Origin: JBNJEA01 sp051745395 | GTDB lineage: Bacteria; Desulfobacterota; Desulfobacteria; Desulfobacterales; Desulfosalsimonadaceae | Length of the DNA stretch: 28,825 nt | Reading direction: 5' to 3' | Assembly (NCBI GenBank): GCA_051745395.1 | Contig: JBNJEA010000025.1 | Location: forward strand, 1 to 28,825 | Shown here: positions 1 through 6,059 of the stretch, one piece after another | Layout: each line of letters begins with the position of its first letter | How positions within the stretch are numbered: the first letter of the stretch is position 1 | Position numbers and translations under genes: made by a program | Notes under the pieces: model-generated | What the model was told of the DNA's origin: nothing | Seen by the model: only the letters and a program-made list of their open reading frames with translations | The model's database searches: none

Positions 1-159
1 TTCTTCTTCAAGGCCGTCGTCGACTTCCATGTCCACTTCCCCCGAAAGCAGGCGGATCTTGCAGGTGCCGCATACACCGGCTTCACATTCGGTTTCGATC
101 TCTATGCCGTTTTCCTCGGCCACTTCCATAATATTTGACTTTTCAAAAACCGAGGCCAA
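1..159 (-). pseudogene. 2Fe-2S ferredoxin-domain fragment, N-terminally truncated and running off the window
   Basis: The minus-strand frame carries the plant-type [2Fe-2S] signature CEAGVCGTCK followed by RLLSGEV and an acidic tail. This is typical of the C-terminal ferredoxin domain of NADH:acceptor/vanillate-type reductases. The frame is open from the window edge back only to a TGA at 160-162. The strand that should precede the cysteine loop is missing: the text goes from FEKS straight to NIMEVAEENG, whereas family members have roughly a dozen more residues between these segments. The only starts are a TTG at 159 or the internal ATG at 129, neither with a clear ribosome-binding site. It lies in the same frame as the sigma fragment upstream. 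I read it as a rearranged remnant; the C-terminal part lies outside the window, so a living but odd gene cannot be excluded. Confidence 0.6.
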
Positions 160-168
160 TCAAAACAT

Positions 169-438
169 TCATTGCAGAAAGACCAACTTGCCGCCATCCG
201 GTTTCAAAATTTCTTTTAGCTTGGCCCGGGCCCGATGCAGTCGGGTTTTGAGGGTTCCCATCGGCACTTCGAGCAGGGTTTCGAGTTCCGTTAACGCGTA
301 GCCCTCGATATCATGCAGGGTAATGATGGCCCGATGGTCCTTGCTGAGTTGGTTCAGTGTGCGTTCAATGTTTTCGGACAGGATATGGGCGCGGGTATAT
401 TGTTCCGGGTCGGGTTCCGCGCCCGCGATTTGATCCAC
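169..438 (-). pseudogene. ECF sigma factor fragment: region 4 only
   Basis: The translation holds a sigma-70 region 4 helix-turn-helix: NQLSKDHRAIITLHDIEGY, then LLEVPMGTLKTRLHRARAKLKEIL, the -35-binding recognition helix of extracytoplasmic-function sigma factors. An acidic linker precedes it (DADADDPVDQIAGAEPDPEQY, read from just before the GTG at 438). The N-terminal region 2, needed for core binding and -10 melting, is absent. The frame is closed by a TAA at 469-471 and nothing sigma-like precedes that stop. About 90 residues remain of a usual 170-200. It is either a decayed sigma gene or the stub left by a deletion. The stop codon lies 9 nt before the ferredoxin fragment. Confidence 0.65.
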
Positions 439-989
439 GGGATCGTCGGCATCGGCATCATGGTTTTTTTACCAGTTGCCCATAACAAAGCGGCGAACCC
501 TTATTGTTTCACCTTTGCAATCCGGCATCCAGAACCCGTAATGGCCCCTTGGTTTGCATTTCATATTTCCAGCACTATGTTGTAGCCGTTCTTCGCGGAT
601 TATCCCGGAGTTTTTCCGTATAACCCGTTTCTGGAATATTTGTGGGTCAAAAGGGTGCGAAGTATGAAATGCGTTAACAGGACACTTAAGGAAGGCATAA
701 ACGGGTTGCGTTTGATGCGGCGGCATCTGTTAGCATTGGCCCTGAGCAATTTTGATTCCGTTTTGCAAAGTGTTTACGGGGATCGGAAACAAATAAGTCT
801 TGTTTTCGAATAGCCCAAACGTATCTGATTAACTGATATTTTGTTGCTGACCGATATTTTCCTGGACAAATAGACGGAAAAAGAATTGACGCATGCCTGG
901 TAAGATTTTTATGTATTTAAAAAAGGTCTTTTAAGGCCTTTACCCTATTCGTATTCTATGGGAAATAGATTGAATTCGTAGAAAACAGG
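439..989. other. Long intergenic stretch without a convincing gene
   Basis: The frames in this stretch are short (up to 85 aa on the minus strand, 49 aa on the plus strand from 664), have no recognisable domain and no good ribosome-binding site, and are low in coding character. AT content rises toward the right end. I see no sigma region 2 sequence here that could complete the fragment to its left. The stretch leads into the promoter of the riboswitch transcript. Confidence 0.5.
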
Positions 990-1017
990 TTGACAAAATG
1001 TTTTTTACAGATAATAT
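990..1017 (+). promoter_or_regulatory. Sigma70-like promoter of the riboswitch transcript
   Basis: A consensus -35 TTGACA (990-995) is followed after 16 nt by TAATAT (1012-1017), which matches the -10 consensus at four of six positions. A start about 7 nt downstream would begin the RNA near 1024, roughly 25 nt before the aptamer. Both promoter hexamers and aptamer are on the plus strand. Confidence 0.5.
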
Positions 1018-1047
1018 CAAATCAACAACAGATGAAAATACGTCAGC

Positions 1048-1124
1048 AAAAATGAAAGGCCAAACCAATCGAGAGGTTGGGACGGAAAGCAACGGGTCTG
1101 ATCAGACAGCCGGGCTGCCATTTT
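1048..1124 (+). promoter_or_regulatory. Cyclic-di-GMP-I (GEMM) class riboswitch aptamer
   Basis: The sequence follows the GEMM-I aptamer in order. CAAACC (1061-1066) leads into a 6-bp helix 1065-1070/1075-1080 capped by a GNRA tetraloop GAGA, then GGGACG and AAAGC (1078-1090), which closely resemble the Vc2 aptamer core. A second hairpin GTCT-GATC-AGAC (1096-1107) is followed by AGCCGGGCTGCC, as in deltaproteobacterial members. An outer helix can form between AAAATG (1049-1054) and CATTTT (1119-1124). These RNAs bind c-di-GMP, and a subclass common in Geobacter and relatives binds 3',3'-cGAMP. The base directly 5' of CAAACC is C, where Vc2 has the ligand-contacting G20, so the exact ligand is open. 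No protein gene on the same strand follows. Confidence 0.75.
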
Positions 1125-1156
1125 ATAGGTGGCAGTTCGGTTTTTTATTTTTTTCC
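1111..1156 (+). terminator. Expression-platform terminator overlapping the aptamer
   Basis: Bases 1111-1120 (CGGGCTGCCA) pair with 1130-1139 (TGGCAGTTCG) in a 10-bp stem with two G-U pairs, followed by a T-rich run from 1141. The 5' half of this stem is the 3' strand of the aptamer, so the two folds exclude each other. Ligand binding should therefore block termination, making this a likely ON switch. This is inferred from base pairing only. Confidence 0.7.
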
Positions 1157-1160
1157 GCTT

Positions 1161-1316
1161 ATGGCATGGGCCGATGCTCTTATTTTCAAAAGATGGCGCC
1201 CCTTATTGCAACCCCCCTCACCCTCGCCCGGAGAGCATCACTTTCGTGTAATGCCTTTGGGCACCCATATTATCAATGAGATGTTTCCCCTCCTTCCTGC
1301 ATTGGCCTTATGCCAT
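1161..1316 (+). ncRNA. Candidate structured non-coding RNA downstream of the riboswitch
   Basis: ATGGCAT (1161-1167) pairs perfectly with ATGCCAT (1310-1316), and GGCCGATGC (1169-1177) pairs with GCATTGGCC (1299-1307) with one G-U. A near-continuous 16-bp stem thus encloses about 120 nt. Inside are a hairpin GCAT-CAC/GTG-ATGC (1235-1254) and a GCCC/GGGC helix closing on 1259-1262. The segment lies between the riboswitch terminator and an exceptionally strong terminator, as expected of a discrete transcript. A 58-codon frame starts at 1161, but it has no Shine-Dalgarno, resembles nothing I know and ends in the loop of the terminator, so I do not call it a gene. I recognise no known RNA family. 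It could be an sRNA, a second aptamer or an antisense leader. Confidence 0.45.
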
Positions 1317-1369
1317 GACCGGGGCATTGTTGCATAGGTGACAATGCCCCGGTCTCCCTTCTTTTTTTT
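1317..1369 (+). terminator. Strong intrinsic terminator (14-bp perfect stem)
   Basis: GACCGGGGCATTGT (1317-1330) pairs perfectly with its complement at 1341-1354 around a 10-nt loop, followed by CCCTTC and eight T (1362-1369). The T-run is on the plus strand only, so it ends a rightward transcript and also shields the convergent regulator gene from it. Since no plus-strand protein gene precedes it, its natural client is the riboswitch RNA. Confidence 0.85.
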
Positions 1370-1394
1370 CGGATCTTTTTACCCTGAATTGGGG

Positions 1395-1814
1395 TTACAG
1401 GTGATGGTTTCGCGAGCCTTTCCGGCCCTTGTTTTGAATCTGTAATTTTTCCGGAAACGCCTGGCACGTCCTGCAGATGCGGATTTTTTCATCCCAGTTG
1501 TCATGGGCTTCGCCTTCACAGATGGTGCCGTTGATAAACCAGCACAGGGCGCCGGCGTTAAATTCCCAGGCCGGACAATTTCTTCTACGTTCCGGCGGGC
1601 ATTTCATGATATCCCAGCAGTACGGGTGGGTTTCCAGGATGTTGTCCTTTAGCGCGGTTAAAAACAGCATCTGGCGTTCCACGTGGGTGGGGATGTGGCG
1701 CCAGCCCTGTTCATAGCTTCTGACCGCCTTGACGGAGATGCCGAGAAGCTGGGCCATTGTTTCCTGGGTCCGGTGCATATTCTTCCGGAAAATTTTGAAT
1801 TCTTCACGTTTCAT
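1395..1814 (-). CDS. XRE-type helix-turn-helix regulator with C-terminal two-CW cysteine-rich domain
   Basis: Residues ~1-55 form an XRE-like helix-turn-helix (QETMAQLLGISVKAVRSYEQG), likely DNA binding. The C-terminal half is a two-CW type cysteine-rich module: CWDIMKCPPERRRNCPAWEF, then ALCWFINGTICEG and ICRTCQAF. Its paired Cys-Trp motifs and about eight cysteines suggest metal or Fe-S binding; ligand and signal are unknown. I chose the ATG at 1814 because the HTH begins there; the frame opens further upstream but would overlap the preceding gene. The 139-aa gene starts only 11 nt after the Crp/Fnr stop codon, so the two regulators are probably co-transcribed, hinting at a joint redox or nitrosative-stress response. 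The C-terminal tail is basic and probably disordered. Confidence 0.8.
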   Translation of the reverse strand: MKREEFKIFRKNMHRTQETMAQLLGISVKAVRSYEQGWRHIPTHVERQMLFLTALKDNILETHPYCWDIMKCPPERRRNCPAWEFNAGALCWFINGTICEGEAHDNWDEKIRICRTCQAFPEKLQIQNKGRKGSRNHHL

Positions 1815-1824
1815 CAGCGTTATT

Positions 1825-2520
1825 TTATAAATCCCTTTCCAGTTTACCGGTCTCAGCCATTTCATGTAACCCATCCAAATCCAGCAAGCGGATCCTTCGC
1901 CCCTCGACCTCGATCAGTTTCTGGTCGCTCATTTTTTTCAGCATGCGGGACAGGGTTTCGGGAATGGTGCCGAGAAAACTGGCCAACTGGCCTTTGGAAA
2001 TGTTTAAAAACAACATTTCATCGTTTTTTTGTTCCTCGGAAAGCAGCAGGAAATAGCCGGCGAGTCGCGCGGGCACTTCTTTAAGGGACAGGTTTTCCAC
2101 TTGAACGGTGAAGTGGCGAAGACGCCCGGAAAGCACCGCCAGCATGTTCAGCGCCAGAGAGGGGTTGTCGGTGATGAGCCGGACAAAGGCTTTGCGCGGA
2201 AAAAACAATAGTTTGCTCTTTTGGACGGCTTCGGCGTTTGCGGGAAACGCCTGCCCGGAAAAAACCGGTACCTCCCCGAAGGGTTCTCCCGGCCCGAACA
2301 TGTGCAGGATTTGCTCTTTTCCTTCCGATGAAAGCTTATAGATTTTGATCAAGCCGTCGGCGGCGATGTAGAAACCGTTTGCCGGCTCGCCTTCGGAAAA
2401 AATCAATTTGCCGGTACTTGCCTGTTTTTCAACGGAAATGGCGATGATGGCGTCCAGGTGGGCATCGGGCAGTCCCTTAAACAAAATGGTGTCGGCCAGC
2501 AGTTCGCGGTATTGGTTCAT
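1825..2520 (-). CDS. Crp/Fnr family transcriptional regulator
   Basis: The 231-aa protein has an N-terminal cyclic-nucleotide-binding-like beta-roll (residues ~10-125; EGEPANGFYIAADGLIKIYKL, GPGEPFGEV) and a C-terminal winged helix (~150-215; ISKGQLASFLGTIPETLSRMLKKM) whose recognition helix has the E-x-x-S-R pattern of Fnr-like factors. It lacks the N-terminal cysteine cluster of FNR, so it resembles DNR/HcpR-like members that sense NO or related signals through the roll; the ligand is not readable here. It is divergent from the siroheme protein gene, and a perfect TTGAC-N4-GTCAA palindrome lies between them, so regulation of that gene and autoregulation are both likely. Start: ATG at 2520 after AAGG. 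Confidence 0.88.
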   Translation of the reverse strand: MNQYRELLADTILFKGLPDAHLDAIIAISVEKQASTGKLIFSEGEPANGFYIAADGLIKIYKLSSEGKEQILHMFGPGEPFGEVPVFSGQAFPANAEAVQKSKLLFFPRKAFVRLITDNPSLALNMLAVLSGRLRHFTVQVENLSLKEVPARLAGYFLLLSEEQKNDEMLFLNISKGQLASFLGTIPETLSRMLKKMSDQKLIEVEGRRIRLLDLDGLHEMAETGKLERDL

Positions 2521-2595
2521 GTCGCAGCCTTTTTTTCCGGTTGAGATTGGATGCCATCTTTAAGAAACGGAAATGCTTTACAACCTATATTGTCG

Positions 2596-2611
2596 CTTGA
2601 CACAAGTCAAG
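2596..2611. promoter_or_regulatory. Crp/Fnr-type operator palindrome
   Basis: CTTGAC-ACAA-GTCAAG is a perfect 6+6 bp inverted repeat in the divergent region between the Crp/Fnr regulator and the siroheme protein gene. The TTGAC-N4-GTCAA form resembles FNR/DNR/HcpR-class sites (FNR: TTGAT-N4-ATCAA). A -10-like TTTATT at 2631-2636 would place the site near -40 of a rightward transcript, the position of a class II activator. Confidence 0.7.
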
Positions 2612-2682
2612 GACATGCCGTTAAATCGGATTTATTGAAATCCCAAAAGAGCTATCATGTTCGAAAAAGAAAGGGGCGGTTG

Positions 2683-3507
2683 ATGAAATGGACAGCGGAA
2701 GCGGAAAACGCGGTCAAAAAAGTGCCGTTTTTTGTGCGCAAAAAAGTCCGCGCAAAAGTGGAGGCCCACGCGCAAGGGCGGGGCAAAGCCGCAGTGGATA
2801 TCGGCGATGTCAAAGCGGCCAAGGACCGGTACATGAAAAACATGGACGCGGAAATTATGGGCTTTCGCCTCGATGCCTGTTTCGGTGCGGACGGCTGTCT
2901 CAACCGCGCCTGCGACAGCCGGCAATTGATGCAACAGCTCGAAGCCTTGCTCGAAGGCCAAAACCTCATGGATTTTTTGAAACAGCAGGTCAACGGCCCG
3001 CTGAAATTTCATCACGAATTCCGGGTCACCCTGGCCGATTGTCCCAATGCCTGCTCCCAGCCCCAGATCAAGGATATCGGCATCATCGGGGCCGCACCTC
3101 CGGTGGTCACCGATGCCGAATGCAGCCTTTGCGGCGAATGCGAGCAAAGCTGCAAGGAAAAAGCCGTTTTACTCGATGCCGAGCAACAGCTGCCAGTCAT
3201 CGATTATGATCGTTGCGTAAACTGCGACCAGTGTGCACGGGCCTGCCCCACCGGTACAATTGCCACGCACACGACGGGCTATCAGGTTTTGCTGGGTGGA
3301 AAACTCGGCCGTCACCCCCGGCTGGCACAACCGCTGCCGGGCCTCTATGATGCGGAAACTGTTGTGGCAATCGTGAAATGGTGCGTTCATGAATACAAAA
3401 ACCGCAGCCGGGGCGGCAGACGATTTGCCGAAATCGCGGCCGAAGACGGCGATTTTATGGTTGACCGGCTGTTACACGATCTTAATCTTAAATTGAACAA
3501 TTTTTAA
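2683..3507 (+). CDS. Siroheme-[4Fe-4S] reductase-like protein with PCP_red and two ferredoxin clusters
   Basis: The 274-aa protein is modular. Residues 1-40 match the PCP_red domain (KKVPFFVRKKVRAKVE). Residues ~60-140 hold a siroheme/[4Fe-4S] half-domain with the complete ligand pattern C66-X5-C72 and C120-X3-C124 (ADCPNACSQPQI). Residues 147-157 and 178-188 are two C-X2-C-X2-C-X3-C ferredoxin motifs, and the sulfite/nitrite-reductase tail motif GGKLGRHPRLA follows at ~205. It therefore looks like a compact sulfite- or nitrite-reductase-type electron-transfer enzyme, smaller than DsrA/B and nearer to the low-molecular-weight sulfite reductases. Substrate is unproven. The ATG at 2683 follows GAAAGGGG and begins exactly at PCP_red; longer readings add unrelated sequence through the operator. 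It is probably activated by the divergent Crp/Fnr protein. Confidence 0.85.
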   Translation: MKWTAEAENAVKKVPFFVRKKVRAKVEAHAQGRGKAAVDIGDVKAAKDRYMKNMDAEIMGFRLDACFGADGCLNRACDSRQLMQQLEALLEGQNLMDFLKQQVNGPLKFHHEFRVTLADCPNACSQPQIKDIGIIGAAPPVVTDAECSLCGECEQSCKEKAVLLDAEQQLPVIDYDRCVNCDQCARACPTGTIATHTTGYQVLLGGKLGRHPRLAQPLPGLYDAETVVAIVKWCVHEYKNRSRGGRRFAEIAAEDGDFMVDRLLHDLNLKLNNF

Positions 3508-3545
3508 GTTTACCATGCCATCATTGACACCACAGGAGGCCAAAA

Positions 3546-4568
3546 ATGCCCATCCCCGGGAATCTGCACACCACCGCCATGGCGGTCATGCCTCATACCG
3601 ATATCGACCGGGCGCTCGATACGGCGCTGACCATGGATATTCCGTTCTGGCCGCAGCTGCCGCGATTAAACTATTATGAAGATATGTACGTCCAGGCCGC
3701 CGAGCATTTTCCGGGCATTGTCCTTGATGTGGAAAAGCGGACCCTGAAATTTTCCATGGAAAAGTTCATGGCGGAGTTCGAAGAAACCATGGCCCATTTT
3801 GATTCACCGGAGACCTTTGATGTCAGTAAAACCTATTCAGCGGTCTATCACCGGTTTCTGGAGCTGGACCTGGCCGATCGACCCGCCATCCGCGGCCAGC
3901 TCGAAGGCCCGATCAGTTTCGGCTTCAACGTGGCCGATGAAAACGACCGGCCGATTTTATTTGATGACACGGTCCGCCCCTTTATGTTCGAGTTCATGGC
4001 CAGGCGGGTCAACGTCCAGCTTGACCGGCTCAAGGCCAGAAACGAAAATGCCTTCATGTATGTCGATGAACCGGGCCTGCAGTTCTTGTTTTCCGCCATG
4101 TCCGGCTATGGGGATGTGCAGGCCAAATCCGACCTGGAGCAGTTTTTTGCCATGATCGACCGGCCGCGGGGCATTCACCTGTGCGGCAACCCGGACTGGG
4201 ATTTTCTGCTGAATCAGGACATGGATATTTTGTCCCTGGATGTGTATACAAACGGCGAGGTTTTTGCCTCCTATGCCGCCGCGGTCCAGCGTTTTCTCGA
4301 CCGCGGCGGCATATTGTCCTGGGGGGTGGTGCCCACCAATGTGGAACCCTATGAAAAGGAAAGCATCGATACGCTGGCGGATTTGCTGGAGCGCACCTGG
4401 CAGCGGCTGTACCAAAAAGGCATCGACAGAGACCAGATGCTGTCCCAGAGCCTGATTTCCCCCGCTACCTGCTGCCTGGTCAACCCGGACGGAGGCGCCA
4501 CCGTGGAAAAGGGGTTTGCCACGGTCCAGCAATTGTCCGAGCATTTGCGGGAAAAGCACGGGCTTTAA
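3546..4568 (+). CDS. MetE/UROD-superfamily TIM-barrel protein (cobalamin-independent methionine synthase-like)
   Basis: The 340-aa protein matches only the C-terminal catalytic barrel of cobalamin-independent methionine synthase. Zn-ligand candidates are His-x-Cys in IHLCGNPDW (~residues 213-219) and the late Cys pair in SPATCCLVN (~313-321). FMYVDEPGLQF resembles the substrate-loop region of the superfamily. At 340 aa it is about half a true MetE (~750 aa) and lacks the N-terminal barrel that binds polyglutamyl-folate, so the methyl donor may be a corrinoid or methylated protein, as proposed for archaeal core-MetE proteins. It follows the siroheme gene by 38 nt with a strong AGGAGG, so the two probably form an operon. 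The acceptor is not deducible. Confidence 0.75.
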   Translation: MPIPGNLHTTAMAVMPHTDIDRALDTALTMDIPFWPQLPRLNYYEDMYVQAAEHFPGIVLDVEKRTLKFSMEKFMAEFEETMAHFDSPETFDVSKTYSAVYHRFLELDLADRPAIRGQLEGPISFGFNVADENDRPILFDDTVRPFMFEFMARRVNVQLDRLKARNENAFMYVDEPGLQFLFSAMSGYGDVQAKSDLEQFFAMIDRPRGIHLCGNPDWDFLLNQDMDILSLDVYTNGEVFASYAAAVQRFLDRGGILSWGVVPTNVEPYEKESIDTLADLLERTWQRLYQKGIDRDQMLSQSLISPATCCLVNPDGGATVEKGFATVQQLSEHLREKHGL

Positions 4569-4578
4569 AAAATTTTTT

Positions 4579-4590
4579 CCGGTTATCCGG
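4579..4590. repeat. Copy of the CCGGTTATCCGG repeat core
   Basis: The 12-mer CCGGTTATCCGG (CCGG arms around TTAT) occurs here at the junction of two convergent genes and includes the stop codon of the minus-strand gene. The same core recurs as outer arms of the two composite palindromes near 17.4 kb and 21.5 kb. The flanking A6T6 tract could help terminate transcription. Confidence 0.6.
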
Positions 4591-5860
4591 CTTTTGCATA
4601 TTCAACTTCTGCAACTTCGAAGTCCAAACCCGCATTTTTGCTCAGGCGGTCAAGCAGTTTTTCACCCATGGCGGTGGCCGGTGTCCAGAAACCACCGGGC
4701 AGTTCGTCTTTTGACGTATCTTTTAAAAGGCACACCGCGCTTTCACCGAGCATTTTGCGCGTTGACCCGTAGCCGGGATCGCGGTCTCCGGACACCTTGA
4801 TTGTCAGCCGGTGGCCCTCGTGGTCTTTTCCGAACAGCAAGAGTTTGTAAAACCCTTTTTCCTGTTTTTCGGCGGACGGACCCTGGCCGGGCTGCGGCAG
4901 GATGGTTTTGTTGAGCAAATACCGGGTGGGGGAAAATGCCGCGCCGACCATGAAGCCGCCCAGCATGCCGGCCACGCCTGCCGCCCGAACCCGGCCTTTA
5001 ATGCCGCCGCCTGTCATCATGGCCTCGTCATATTCGAAGTCCTTGCCCCAGGCCCAATTCATCAGGGCGTTGGATCGGTGCACCACCCGGGTGTTGATGG
5101 CGGCCATGAGGAAAGGCGCGACCCAGCTTCGCGCGTCCTTGTCGTATTGCCAGGTGGAAACATTGGGCTGCCGGATGCCGCCTTGCATGCCTTCCGGCGC
5201 CAGTGCGTAGGGGTTTTTCATGATCTTGGCGGTTTTTGGAGCACCCCGGGCCTCCTCGATGACATTTAGTATGCTGGCCACCGTCCCGCCGCTTGCGCCG
5301 CCGCGCATGGTCTTGACCCGCAGTTTGACGCGGTTCATGGGGCGGCCGAAGCGCTTTTTCGCTTCTTTTTGCAAAAACCAGACCCCCATATCCGAGGGGA
5401 TGGAATCGAATCCGCAGGCGTGGACGATGCGCGCGCCGGAGGCAAAGGCTTCGTCCTGATGTGCGTGGATCATCCGATACATCCACTGGGTTTCACCGGC
5501 CAGGTCGCAGTAATCGGTGCCGTTTGCCGCACAGGCGGCCACGAGTTTGGAGCCGAGCTTGGCATAGGGCCCCACCGTGGAAACAACTAATTTGGCCTTT
5601 TTTGTCATGTTTTCGAGAAAGGCGTCATCAAAGGCGTCGCCGACAAACAAGGGCAGGCGCTCGTCGGCATTGAGCTCCATTTTAACGCGTTGCAGTTCCG
5701 GTTGATTGTTGCCGCCTATGGCAAAACGTATCTCGCCGGTTGCGCCATAGCGCGGCCACAGGTAGCCGGCCAGCAGTTTTCCTACAAAACCGGTTGCCCC
5801 CCACAATATAATGTCCACGTTTTCCGGCTGCCCGGCATCCGAATGGTCTGATCCGTTCAT
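4583..5860 (-). CDS. Saccharopine dehydrogenase-like / trans-acting enoyl reductase family oxidoreductase
   Basis: The 425-aa protein starts with a Rossmann nucleotide-binding fold, IILWGATGFVGKLLAGYL (residues ~17-34), followed by the family motifs VVSTVGPYAKLGSKLVAACAANG, DYCDLAGE and HACGFDSIPSDMG. These are typical of the saccharopine-dehydrogenase-like group that includes the mycobacterial trans-acting enoyl reductases. A GGGASGGT-like glycine segment follows at ~189. No polyketide synthase is nearby, so the substrate (a lipid or other thioester-derived intermediate) is unknown. The start at 5860 is preceded by AAGGAG. The stop codon lies within a CCGGTTATCCGG repeat, and the gene converges on the MetE-like gene with only 14 nt between the stop codons. 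Confidence 0.8.
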   Translation of the reverse strand: MNGSDHSDAGQPENVDIILWGATGFVGKLLAGYLWPRYGATGEIRFAIGGNNQPELQRVKMELNADERLPLFVGDAFDDAFLENMTKKAKLVVSTVGPYAKLGSKLVAACAANGTDYCDLAGETQWMYRMIHAHQDEAFASGARIVHACGFDSIPSDMGVWFLQKEAKKRFGRPMNRVKLRVKTMRGGASGGTVASILNVIEEARGAPKTAKIMKNPYALAPEGMQGGIRQPNVSTWQYDKDARSWVAPFLMAAINTRVVHRSNALMNWAWGKDFEYDEAMMTGGGIKGRVRAAGVAGMLGGFMVGAAFSPTRYLLNKTILPQPGQGPSAEKQEKGFYKLLLFGKDHEGHRLTIKVSGDRDPGYGSTRKMLGESAVCLLKDTSKDELPGGFWTPATAMGEKLLDRLSKNAGLDFEVAEVEYAKAG

Positions 5861-6008
5861 ACGGGTTTGTCTCCTTGGTGGGTTTCGGTTGCAGTGTTAA
5901 TCCGTGACATTCTTCCCATGAAAATATAAAATGAAAATAGACAAATGCCATCAATAAATTCGGCCGTCAGCGCCCGAAAGAGATTGTACCGGGGGTGACG
6001 GCTATTTG

Positions 6009-6024
6009 AACCTGAATTCAGGTT
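6009..6024. promoter_or_regulatory. Perfect 16-bp palindrome upstream of mgtE
   Basis: AACCTGAATTCAGGTT reads the same on both strands and ends 35 nt before the mgtE start codon. Position and symmetry suit an operator for a dimeric repressor. No M-box-like Mg2+ riboswitch structure is apparent in this 200-nt leader. A chance palindrome of this length is unlikely but possible. Confidence 0.4.
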
Positions 6025-6059
6025 GAAGGGAAACCCGGACAGCGTGGGGAAACGGAAAA

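Noticed and set aside
664..813. 49-codon plus-strand frame
   Set aside because: No ribosome-binding site, domain or neighbour support.
1220..1266. Faint resemblance to ZTP or glycine riboswitch motifs (GGAGAGC, GCCTTTGGGCA)
   Set aside because: The other conserved blocks and spacing of either class are absent.
998..1279. Plus-strand frame of 93 codons through the riboswitch region
   Set aside because: It covers the promoter -10, aptamer and terminator, has low-complexity hydrophobic sequence from the T-run and no ribosome-binding site.
1161..1337. 58-codon frame starting at the foot of the ncRNA stem
   Set aside because: No Shine-Dalgarno, odd composition, and its stop lies in the loop of the terminator; kept only as a note because it would change the ncRNA interpretation.
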